This document shows, piece by piece, positions 1 to 5,841 of a DNA stretch of 5,980 nucleotides (the stretch's first letter is position 1; the number at the start of each line of letters is the position of its first letter). The notes under the pieces were generated by a model. It saw only the letters and a list, made by a program, of their open reading frames with translations. It was not told the DNA's origin and did no database searches. The position numbers were made by a program, and so were the translations under genes. Source of the DNA: an uncultured Alphaproteobacteria bacterium (GTDB lineage Bacteria > Pseudomonadota > Alphaproteobacteria > CASFRQ01 > SAAU01); NCBI GenBank assembly GCA_949296785.1, contig CASFRQ010000229.1:1-5980 (forward strand), given 5' to 3'.

Positions 1-2
1 AA

Positions 3-2300
3 GCAGGTGACTATCGCAACGAAGGCGCTGCCGGCTCTATCACCATTGTCAACGCTTCCAATGTCTCCGGCGGTATCTTTGTCTCGGAAAGCGGCGCGAA
101 ACAAGGAGCTTTGACTATCGGTTCCGCTTCCTCTTCCCCCTCAATAACAGGGGGGCGAGTAATAAGGGCCTGTGGGGAAGCAAGCGTAACGAATGTACAG
201 ACATGTCGTGAGAAGAAACAAAAATCTTCCGACAGCTGTACGAACCCTTGCAGAAACAATTCCGCCGCGCGTAATAACACTATTCAATTGCTTGCCGGTT
301 CCATTTCGGGTTCCAGCGCCTCCAATGCTCTGGAGTTTGACAACTCTTCCTCTTCTCTTGTGATTAACGGCGGCTCCTTTTCTTCCGACGATATCTACCT
401 CTCCGGCGGTAATATCTCCGGTAACCCTTCCTTCTCCGGTAATGTCTCTGTCTCTGGCGGTTCCATCTCCGGTAACCCTTCGTTTCAGGGACCTTCCCCT
501 TCCTCCTCCTCTAAACTTCTCTCTGTTAGGGGTGGAAATATTAAGGGTAATGTCACTATAGGAAACGACACTCGATATCAGGCAGATATTGAAATTACCG
601 GCGGTACTATCAATGGGACGAGTTCGTCGCAGGCTTTGCAGATCAATGATGGCAATATCACGATTTCCGGAGGGACCATCCAAGGTTATGGTAAGATTTA
701 CGGTTCCGTTAGCGGCGGTACTTTGACCATCAGCGGCGGTTCCGTCTCGCTTTCCGGTATTTCCAACCACGGAAATAACATAGACGCTAATTCTTACGAT
801 ATTACCATAAGCGACAACGCCAATCTATCTGGAAAAGTCGCTGTCCAGTCAAATGCCGGCGCTGTAGAAATTTCCGGCGGCAGCATTACCGGCGGCCTTA
901 TCACCGGCGGTAAAATCTTTGGAGGCTCCGTCTATGGTAACGCAAAGGTCTCCGGGGGAACCATCTCCGGCGGTTCTGTCTACGAAAACGCCTCCGTCTC
1001 CGGCAGCGCTCAGATTTTGGGCGGCCTCGTTTATGGCTCCGCTTCCGTCTCCGGGGGTACCGTTAATTCCTCCGCTAAAATTTATGAAAGTGCCAAAGTC
1101 TCCGGCGGCACTATCAACGGTTCTATTTTAGGCAGTGCTCAGGTTCAGGGAGGTACCGTCTCCGGTACCGTTGGCGGTTCTGCGGTTATTGCACCTAATG
1201 ATACTTTGTTTAAATGGACCGAGACTTATTCCCGTTCTTCAGGTTGTGGTTCAACCTCCTCTCAAAGGGCTTATAATACTTGCTTTCTAGTAACACCCAA
1301 TTGCAACGGGAAAGGTGAACCTGATTGTACGGCTGTTTCCGCGGGAAGCATCCCTGTCAGTTCCCCTTCCGGAATAAAATGGACGGGAAAAACAAACAAG
1401 TGCGATACTTCATCATGCTGTACGAGTTATTCATGCGGAGATGATAGCAATGACTGTTGTTCCGGTTCAAACTATAAACAAACCTTCTCCGTTGACTGTG
1501 TTATGACGGCAAATGTTCCGATTGACGACGTTGCGGCGGACATTGTTCCGGCGGGGGTCAAGATCGGATACGGCACAATCAAAACAACCATGTTTACAAA
1601 AGATTCCACCACTTCCATTTGTTGGGATTCTTCCGCGAATAAAGCCATCAGCGGATGTACGGTCACTTTGGAACCGAGTGCCAGCAGTATTTCCAAGACA
1701 GCTACCGGCAGAAATCAGCAAGTTTGTACCAACTTCTCCAGACCAATTCTTAAAGGAGGAAATTTCAAAGGAAGCAATATTAAGTTAAAGTCTGGCAGAA
1801 TTAATGGCGGAACCTTCTCCGGAAGATCAATTACAGTATCCGGCGGGACAATCTCCGGCGGAACCTTTGAAGGTTCGGACATTACAGTATCCGGCGGTAC
1901 CGTTACCGGCGGAACAATCGGCAATTATGTCCGAATTAAATCAGGAACGGTTAACTCCGGAAACATACACGGACAAGTTAGCGGCTCCAGAACTTATTCT
2001 CAACCATGCATCCAAAAGAGGTTGGTTGTCAGAAATTGTTATTCCTGCGGTTGTGGTCACGGTTGTACAACTACCTGCAGAGACTTCGTCCGAAATGAGG
2101 ATACAATGATGGACTACTCAAGCACTTGTTCTTATCCGATACAATACGTTACAATTCAAGGAACGGCCGTCATCAATGGAGGAACTATTTGTGCCGGAAC
2201 CTATTCTTCAGGGACGATTTCATCGGGAAGCAAAGGCAACTGTGACGGTCCGTATTGCAGTAATAGCTGTCCGGCCTATCCTACGGAATATTCTTGTTAA
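3..2300 (+). CDS. Large Ser/Gly/Thr-rich, cysteine-rich repeat protein, probably secreted or surface-exposed (5' end missing)
   Basis: The frame is open from the left edge to TAA at 2298-2300, giving 765 visible residues; the start and any signal peptide are outside the window. Residues about 117-399 and 581-660 are imperfect repeats of 16-17 residues built on units such as VSGGTIS, GGSVYGNAKV and GGTFEGSDITV. The regular spacing of V/I followed by small residues suggests a beta-solenoid (inference). Non-repeat segments are cysteine-rich: four Cys near residues 57-85, about 14 between residues 400 and 580 (including SSCC and NDCC), and 12 in the C-terminal 105 residues (including CYSCGCGHGC), with Cys as the last residue. 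Such content fits a disulfide-stabilised extracellular protein. No catalytic motif, membrane segment or sorting signal is visible. I do not recognise a named family; adhesin or surface-layer component are possible roles. The lnt pair follows after 34 bases in the same direction. The coding frame is certain, the function is not. Confidence 0.85.
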   Translation, partial: AGDYRNEGAAGSITIVNASNVSGGIFVSESGAKQGALTIGSASSSPSITGGRVIRACGEASVTNVQTCREKKQKSSDSCTNPCRNNSAARNNTIQLLAGSISGSSASNALEFDNSSSSLVINGGSFSSDDIYLSGGNISGNPSFSGNVSVSGGSISGNPSFQGPSPSSSSKLLSVRGGNIKGNVTIGNDTRYQADIEITGGTINGTSSSQALQINDGNITISGGTIQGYGKIYGSVSGGTLTISGGSVSLSGISNHGNNIDANSYDITISDNANLSGKVAVQSNAGAVEISGGSITGGLITGGKIFGGSVYGNAKVSGGTISGGSVYENASVSGSAQILGGLVYGSASVSGGTVNSSAKIYESAKVSGGTINGSILGSAQVQGGTVSGTVGGSAVIAPNDTLFKWTETYSRSSGCGSTSSQRAYNTCFLVTPNCNGKGEPDCTAVSAGSIPVSSPSGIKWTGKTNKCDTSSCCTSYSCGDDSNDCCSGSNYKQTFSVDCVMTANVPIDDVAADIVPAGVKIGYGTIKTTMFTKDSTTSICWDSSANKAISGCTVTLEPSASSISKTATGRNQQVCTNFSRPILKGGNFKGSNIKLKSGRINGGTFSGRSITVSGGTISGGTFEGSDITVSGGTVTGGTIGNYVRIKSGTVNSGNIHGQVSGSRTYSQPCIQKRLVVRNCYSCGCGHGCTTTCRDFVRNEDTMMDYSSTCSYPIQYVTIQGTAVINGGTICAGTYSSGTISSGSKGNCDGPYCSNSCPAYPTEYSC
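351..1199 (+). repeat. Coding repeat block A (about 16-17-residue S/G/T/V units)
   Basis: This is the first repeat block of the large protein, residues about 117-399. Its clearest part, residues about 300-395, reads as successive units ending in VSGGT or a variant (GGSVYGNAKVSGGTIS, then GGSVYENASVSGSAQIL, then GGLVYGSASVSGGTVN). Within units there is a five- to six-residue rhythm V-x-G-x-A/T-x, like that of hexapeptide left-handed beta-helix proteins. At DNA level, a 17-base direct repeat (ATCTCCGGTAACCCTTC) occurs at 414-430 and 465-481, exactly 51 bases or 17 codons apart. Confidence 0.75.
1743..1979 (+). repeat. Coding repeat block B (17-residue units)
   Basis: This is the second repeat block of the large protein, residues about 581-659, lying after the cysteine-rich insert. 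Two consecutive units are almost identical and 17 residues long: GGTFSGRSITVSGGTIS and GGTFEGSDITVSGGTVT. The DNA repeat ATTACAGTATCCGGCGG occurs at 1830-1846 and 1881-1897, again 51 bases apart. The same unit length as in block A indicates that both grew by duplication of one module. Confidence 0.75.
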
Positions 2301-2302
2301 GA

Positions 2303-2320
2303 TAAGAAGTATATTTCTTA
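2303..2320. other. Small AT-rich inverted repeat in the gap before the first lnt gene
   Basis: TAAGAA at 2303-2308 and TTCTTA at 2315-2320 form perfect six-base arms around a six-base centre, just after the stop of the repeat gene and 15 bases before the lnt start codon. The stem is weak and is followed by A rather than T, so it is not a convincing terminator. It could be a minor operator or chance. No good -35/-10 pair or Shine-Dalgarno sequence is seen in this 34-base gap. Confidence 0.25.
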
Positions 2321-2334
2321 AAAAAGATAATGAT

Positions 2335-3849
2335 ATGAAGCTTTCGGTTGAAAAAGGTATTTTTGTCTTATTGCTTTTGGCGGGAGGGTTGACCGTTTTT
2401 GCCTTTCCGCCGATTGATTTGTTTGTTATTCTTTTTATAACATATCCTTTTCTGTTTTATGAAGTTGACAAGGCTAAAAATAAAAAGCAGGCTTTTTTAC
2501 GAGCTGCCATATTTGGAGGAAGTTTTTTCGTCTTTCAATTATTTTGGGCCGTTAAGATGTTTTACTGGAATTATTCTATTCCGATATATTTTCTTTTTCT
2601 CTTTATCCTTTTTCTTTTGGGTTGTTTCTTTTATGGAATACCTGCTTTTTTAGCTTTTTTTTATAAAAAAAGCAAAATAAGGCTGTTGGCTTTTTGCTGT
2701 TTTTTAGCTTTATCTGAATGGGTTAGGTCCTATATTTTATTCCAACTGCCATGGAATTTATCGGCAAGTATGTTTACTGGCCATCCGGTATTTTTACAAA
2801 TAAACAGTCTTATAGGTCCGTTCGGGTGCTGCCTTTTATTTAATTTTATTTTTATCTCCCCTCTGTTTTTATTAAAAAAATATCATTCTTACATTTTTTT
2901 CATTAGTTCCGTTATTCTGTTAATTGGTATATATACTTATGGGGCATTCCGTTTGAAAAAGGCTTCTTTTACTTATGAACCGGAAATTTTCCTGCGTCTT
3001 GTCCAGTATGAACAGCCTAAAATTCCGGGAGAGAATTTGTATCCCTCAATTATTAACTCCCGTTTATTTGATGAGTTGATGGAATTTGTACAAAAAACTC
3101 CTTTAACGACAACAGATATGGTGATTTTTCCGGAAAACATCTTTAAAACGGAAATAGAGAAGGAACCCTTTTTATTTTTTGAAAAAATCTCCAAGGAATA
3201 CCCAGATGTCAAATTTTTGGGCGGCGTTATAAGATTATTTTCAAAAGAAGAAAATGCTAAACCTTATAACAGTATGATTGTTTTCAACAATAAAGGGGAA
3301 ATATCCCATACACAAAACAAGTGGAAACTTGTTCCTTTAGGGGAATATGTTCCATTTTTTGAAGATAAAATCCGACCATTAACAAGTTTTGGAAACAATG
3401 CCAAAGGGGACGGCCCTCAAACTTTTCATGTTAAGGGACTTCCGCCTTTTGCCCCTGTTAACTGCATAGAACTTATTTATCCGAGGATTTTTATAGACAG
3501 AAAAGATCGTCCTCAATGGATTGCCAATTCCACGAATGATTCTGGTTTTATTCATGATGCCGGTGCCTATCAGTTTCTTTCTGTAGCTCAATTGCGAGCT
3601 GTGGAAGAAGGTTTACCGGTTATAAGAGTAACAACACCTCACGGCATGTCTGCAGTTGTTAATGGGTATGGAATAATTGAGAAACTCCTTCCGGTTGGGC
3701 ATGTTGGTATGATTGATACGCCTTTACCAAAAGCTTTGCCGCCGACTTTATACAGTAAGTGGGGGAACTGGCCTTTTTTGATTATCTCTTTGGCACTCCT
3801 CTCTATATGTCTCCTTTTGGAAGCATCAGAAAAAAGGGCTAAAAAATGA
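2335..3849 (+). CDS. lnt: Apolipoprotein N-acyltransferase, first tandem copy
   Basis: The 504-residue product (E. coli Lnt has 512) is an inner-membrane enzyme of the nitrilase superfamily. The family moves an acyl chain from a phospholipid to the free amino group of the diacylglyceryl-cysteine of lipoproteins, the last step of lipoprotein maturation. About seven hydrophobic segments fill residues 8-203 (including AFPP near 23-26 and LSEWVR at 126-131), a periplasmic nitrilase domain spans about 218-470, and a last membrane helix lies at 478-497. The catalytic triad is visible as Glu267 (FPEN), Lys329 (NKWK) and Cys377 (NCIE); Glu337 (LGEY) and Glu379 are also kept. Unusual: E. coli Tyr388 is Ile378 here, Trp415 of SNDAWFG is Gly404, and the Trp237 motif after VQ is absent. 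ATG 2335 is chosen because the frame upstream is a shadow of the repeat gene and MKLSVEKG leads straight into the first helix; no clear Shine-Dalgarno is seen. It overlaps the second copy by four bases. Confidence 0.9.
   Translation: MKLSVEKGIFVLLLLAGGLTVFAFPPIDLFVILFITYPFLFYEVDKAKNKKQAFLRAAIFGGSFFVFQLFWAVKMFYWNYSIPIYFLFLFILFLLGCFFYGIPAFLAFFYKKSKIRLLAFCCFLALSEWVRSYILFQLPWNLSASMFTGHPVFLQINSLIGPFGCCLLFNFIFISPLFLLKKYHSYIFFISSVILLIGIYTYGAFRLKKASFTYEPEIFLRLVQYEQPKIPGENLYPSIINSRLFDELMEFVQKTPLTTTDMVIFPENIFKTEIEKEPFLFFEKISKEYPDVKFLGGVIRLFSKEENAKPYNSMIVFNNKGEISHTQNKWKLVPLGEYVPFFEDKIRPLTSFGNNAKGDGPQTFHVKGLPPFAPVNCIELIYPRIFIDRKDRPQWIANSTNDSGFIHDAGAYQFLSVAQLRAVEEGLPVIRVTTPHGMSAVVNGYGIIEKLLPVGHVGMIDTPLPKALPPTLYSKWGNWPFLIISLALLSICLLLEASEKRAKK
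2653..2673. repeat. T8/A7 inverted repeat inside the first lnt gene
   Basis: GC followed by eight T (2655-2662), then AT, then seven A (2665-2671) and GC makes a nine-base stem with a three-base loop within codons about 107-113, just after a membrane segment. The tracts encode Phe-Phe-Tyr-Lys-Lys and leave the frame intact. They are a possible site of slippage; no regulatory role can be claimed. Confidence 0.3.
3834..3838 (+). promoter_or_regulatory. Ribosome binding site of the second lnt gene
   Basis: AAGGG lies seven bases before ATG 3846, within the last codons of the first lnt. Together with the ATGA stop/start overlap it supports the start at 3846 and translational coupling of the two genes. 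Confidence 0.5.
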
Positions 3850-5390
3850 ACTTTATTCAAAAATTCAAAAAGAAAGGGCAGAGTTTTTTATCCTTTGGAA
3901 TAAAGAAAAAAAATATCCGTTTCTTTTGCGCCTTTTTAGCCGGTTCCTTAAGCGTGTGCGCCTATCCGCCGGCATATCACACGAGCGCTTTGTTTTTGGC
4001 TTTTTCCGCCCTTGTTTATCTCATTAACGAAGCGGAAAGCAAAACGGAGGCCTTTTTCTCAGGAGGGCTTTTCGGAGGAGGTCTTTCCCTAACTTCTCTT
4101 TTTTATGCCGTTACGGGACTTTACGAAAGCTATTCCCTCCCCGTTTATTTGTTTTTTATGTCCGTTTTTTTTCTTTTCTGTTTCAGCTTTACTGCCATTC
4201 CCGCCCTTTTGGCTTGTTCTTACCCGAAAGGAATAAGGAGGTTTTTAGCTTTTTGCGTTCTCGCAGCATTATCGGAATGGGTCAGAACTTACATTTTCAA
4301 CGGTTCTTGGAACCTTTCGGCAACAGTACTGACGAAATATCCCTCTTTAATGCAAATTGACAGCCTTATCGGCCCTTTCGGTTGTTGTTTTTTAATTTAC
4401 TTTATCTTCTCCTCTCCAGCTTTTTTACTCAAAAAACCAAGGAATTTTTTTCCTGCAGCCGCAGCGGTTCTTTTCTCCGTTGCCACATACGCCTACGGAA
4501 TAAATCGGTTGGAACAAGCGCAGACGGAATATGTGCCGGGGGTTTCATTGCGTCTGGCTCAATATAAATATCAACCGAATAAAGGAGAAGAGTTTTCCTC
4601 GTTTGATAATCCCCATATTTTTGAAAAGTTTATTGACTTTGTGACGAAAAAACCGTTGGGAAACACAACTCATGTCCTGACGCCGGAAAATACTTTCATC
4701 ACCTCGTTGGAAACCGAACCATTTCTATTTCCTTCCTGGAAAAAAGAAGCGCCGAAAGATATCACTTTCCTTACAGGAACAGTACGTATCCGCAGTATGA
4801 AAGATTTGGAAAATACCTATAACAGCATTATCGTTTTTAACGATCAGAAAAAAATATCCCACATCTATGATAAATGGAAATTCGTCCCTGTTGGGGAATA
4901 TATCCCTTTTTTGGGAAGGAAACTCCCGACCTTAACACTTTTCGGCAACAACATTCCCGGTGACGGAGCAAAAACTTTTCACTTAAAAGACATACCGCCG
5001 GTTGCCCCGGTCAGTTGCATTGAAATCATCTTTCCCAGGGTCTTGATAGATCACAAAGACCGTCCCCAGTGGATTGCAAACATCTCAAATGAAACAAAAT
5101 ATTTACATGCTCCCGGCGCCGCGCAGGCATTGGCCGCCGCCCAGTTAAGAGCCGTTGAAGAAGGATTACCGGTTGCTAAAACAACCTCTCTTTATGGCAT
5201 ATCGGCACTCATCAATCCTTACGGCATTATTGAAAAATCTCTGCCAAGAGGAATTCAAGATGTTTTGGACACTCCTTTGCCCAAAGCCCTGCCTCCGACT
5301 TTTTACAGTGAGTGGGGGAATTTGCCTTTTCTTGTTTTTTCGTTTTGTTTATTAACAGTTTGCGCTTTTTTCCATATGCCAAGCAGATGA
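3846..5390 (+). CDS. lnt: Apolipoprotein N-acyltransferase, second tandem copy (paralogue)
   Basis: The 514-residue product has the same architecture as the gene before it: a hydrophobic N-terminal half (about residues 25-217, with CAYPP near 38-42 and LSEWVR at 142-147), a nitrilase domain at about 233-480 and a final helix at 492-509. The triad is Glu281 (TPEN), Lys343 (DKWK) and Cys391 (SCIE), with Glu351 and Glu393 also kept. Tyr388 of E. coli is Ile392, Trp415 is Lys418 in SNETKYL, and the Trp237 motif is missing, so all three positions changed in the first copy are also changed here. By hand count 68 of 107 residues from the Cys region to WGNLPFL are identical to the first copy, so the two arose by duplication or are old paralogues. 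The start is fixed by the ATGA overlap and the AAGGG site. The extreme C-terminus (HMPSR) runs into the remnant described next and may be borrowed from it. Activity is likely, but whether the substrate is the usual lipoproteins is not shown. Confidence 0.88.
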   Translation: MNFIQKFKKKGQSFLSFGIKKKNIRFFCAFLAGSLSVCAYPPAYHTSALFLAFSALVYLINEAESKTEAFFSGGLFGGGLSLTSLFYAVTGLYESYSLPVYLFFMSVFFLFCFSFTAIPALLACSYPKGIRRFLAFCVLAALSEWVRTYIFNGSWNLSATVLTKYPSLMQIDSLIGPFGCCFLIYFIFSSPAFLLKKPRNFFPAAAAVLFSVATYAYGINRLEQAQTEYVPGVSLRLAQYKYQPNKGEEFSSFDNPHIFEKFIDFVTKKPLGNTTHVLTPENTFITSLETEPFLFPSWKKEAPKDITFLTGTVRIRSMKDLENTYNSIIVFNDQKKISHIYDKWKFVPVGEYIPFLGRKLPTLTLFGNNIPGDGAKTFHLKDIPPVAPVSCIEIIFPRVLIDHKDRPQWIANISNETKYLHAPGAAQALAAAQLRAVEEGLPVAKTTSLYGISALINPYGIIEKSLPRGIQDVLDTPLPKALPPTFYSEWGNLPFLVFSFCLLTVCAFFHMPSR

Positions 5391-5793
5391 AAATGGAAAA
5401 CCTATCAACTATTCCAAAGGTTTTGATGCCAACGGTGTTAAAGTTTCTTCCTCATGCATCCCCGGTATTTATGCCTCTGGGGATTCTTCTCTCTTTTTCA
5501 AAACTAATGATACTAATCCCTCCATTTTTCCTCTCTAAAGGCGGTTAATGTAGCGGAACACCTTCTTACCATCAGTGTTACCACGACACATGCACAGACC
5601 TTGCGACTGTAACTGTCACAGTGTGTGCGACGAACATGATTCCGATTCTTGTCCGGGAGGATTGTTTTACGGTATCTTGACTGGCGGAACGGTAACTTCC
5701 ACCGGATCTATTAACTGCACAACATGGCGAAGCGGAACGGCCAGCAACGCAAAAGGGTCATGCCGTTCCCCGTGTTCGGTCAGTTGTTGTTAA
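5356..5793 (+). pseudogene. Broken 3' remnant of a second cysteine-rich repeat-family gene
   Basis: The frame used after TAA 5353-5355 reads as ordinary protein (ICQADENGKPINYS, then SSSCIPGIYASGDSSLFF) up to TAA at 5536-5538, with a further TAG at 5551-5553. The same frame reopens and from about 5602 gives a cysteine-rich tail (CDCNCHSVC, then GILTGGTVTSTG, GSCRSPCSVSCC) ending at TAA 5791-5793. This tail resembles the end of the large repeat protein in the left half: a Cys cluster, a GGT repeat unit, then spaced Cys up to the last residue. Between 5549 and about 5600 a neighbouring frame (SGTPSYHQCYHDTC) matches the family better, suggesting at least one frameshift as well. The 5' part is missing; the join with the second lnt lies within about 5356-5385. 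A start at GTG 5575 or ATG 5590 for an intact small gene is unlikely because neither has a ribosome binding site. A frameshift caused by assembly error cannot be excluded. Confidence 0.6.
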
Positions 5794-5804
5794 GGACAGA
5801 AAAT

Positions 5805-5836
5805 AAAAAGAGGGGATTGTTTTTTCCCCTCTTTTT
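5805..5836. terminator. Rho-independent terminator, probably bidirectional
   Basis: AAAAAGAGGGGA (5805-5816) pairs perfectly with TCCCCTCTTTTT (5825-5836) around an eight-base loop. The core GAGGGG/CCCCTC is flanked by a T run on the plus strand (5832-5838) and by an A run at 5805-5809 that becomes a U run on the minus strand. It lies 11 bases after the remnant's stop and five bases past the stop of the minus-strand gene, so it can serve both convergent units. It is the first convincing terminator after the repeat gene and lnt pair. Confidence 0.85.
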
Positions 5837-5841
5837 TTGTT

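Noticed and set aside
141..770. A 209-codon open frame on the minus strand opposite the repeat gene
   Set aside because: It exists because the repetitive S/G/T codons of the plus strand rarely give stops in the antisense; its residues show no independent domain and it lies entirely within the real gene.
351..1979. CRISPR array or diversity-generating retroelement
   Set aside because: The repeats are imperfect, coding and spaced in whole codons, without unique spacers. No cas gene, reverse transcriptase or template/variable repeat pair is present.
919..2109. Plus-strand alternative frames at 919-1131, 1513-1788 and 1804-2109
   Set aside because: These are out-of-frame readings of the repeats and the Cys-rich insert, with proline-rich or otherwise unstructured products and no start signals.
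3..2300. Pectate lyase, polygalacturonase or autotransporter
   Set aside because: The repeat rhythm suggests a beta-helix, but no polysaccharide-lyase active-site motif is visible and the gene ends in a Cys-rich tail rather than a C-terminal beta-barrel.
2176..2334. Upstream extension of the first lnt frame (53 extra codons)
   Set aside because: It overlaps the end of the repeat gene out of frame, gives basic non-Lnt sequence, and the Lnt family starts at the first membrane helix, which follows ATG 2335 directly.
2335..5390. A single lnt gene split in two by a frameshift
   Set aside because: Each frame alone encodes a full-length protein with all membrane segments and the complete triad, so these are two genes.
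5312..5548. A 78-codon plus-strand frame overlapping the end of the second lnt
   Set aside because: It overlaps lnt out of frame by about 80 bases, has no ribosome binding site, and beyond lnt the neighbouring frame has the family-like composition.
5575..5793. Independent small cysteine-rich gene (72 codons from GTG)
   Set aside because: Neither GTG 5575 nor ATG 5590 has a Shine-Dalgarno sequence, and the product matches only the tail of the larger family, so a remnant is the simpler explanation.
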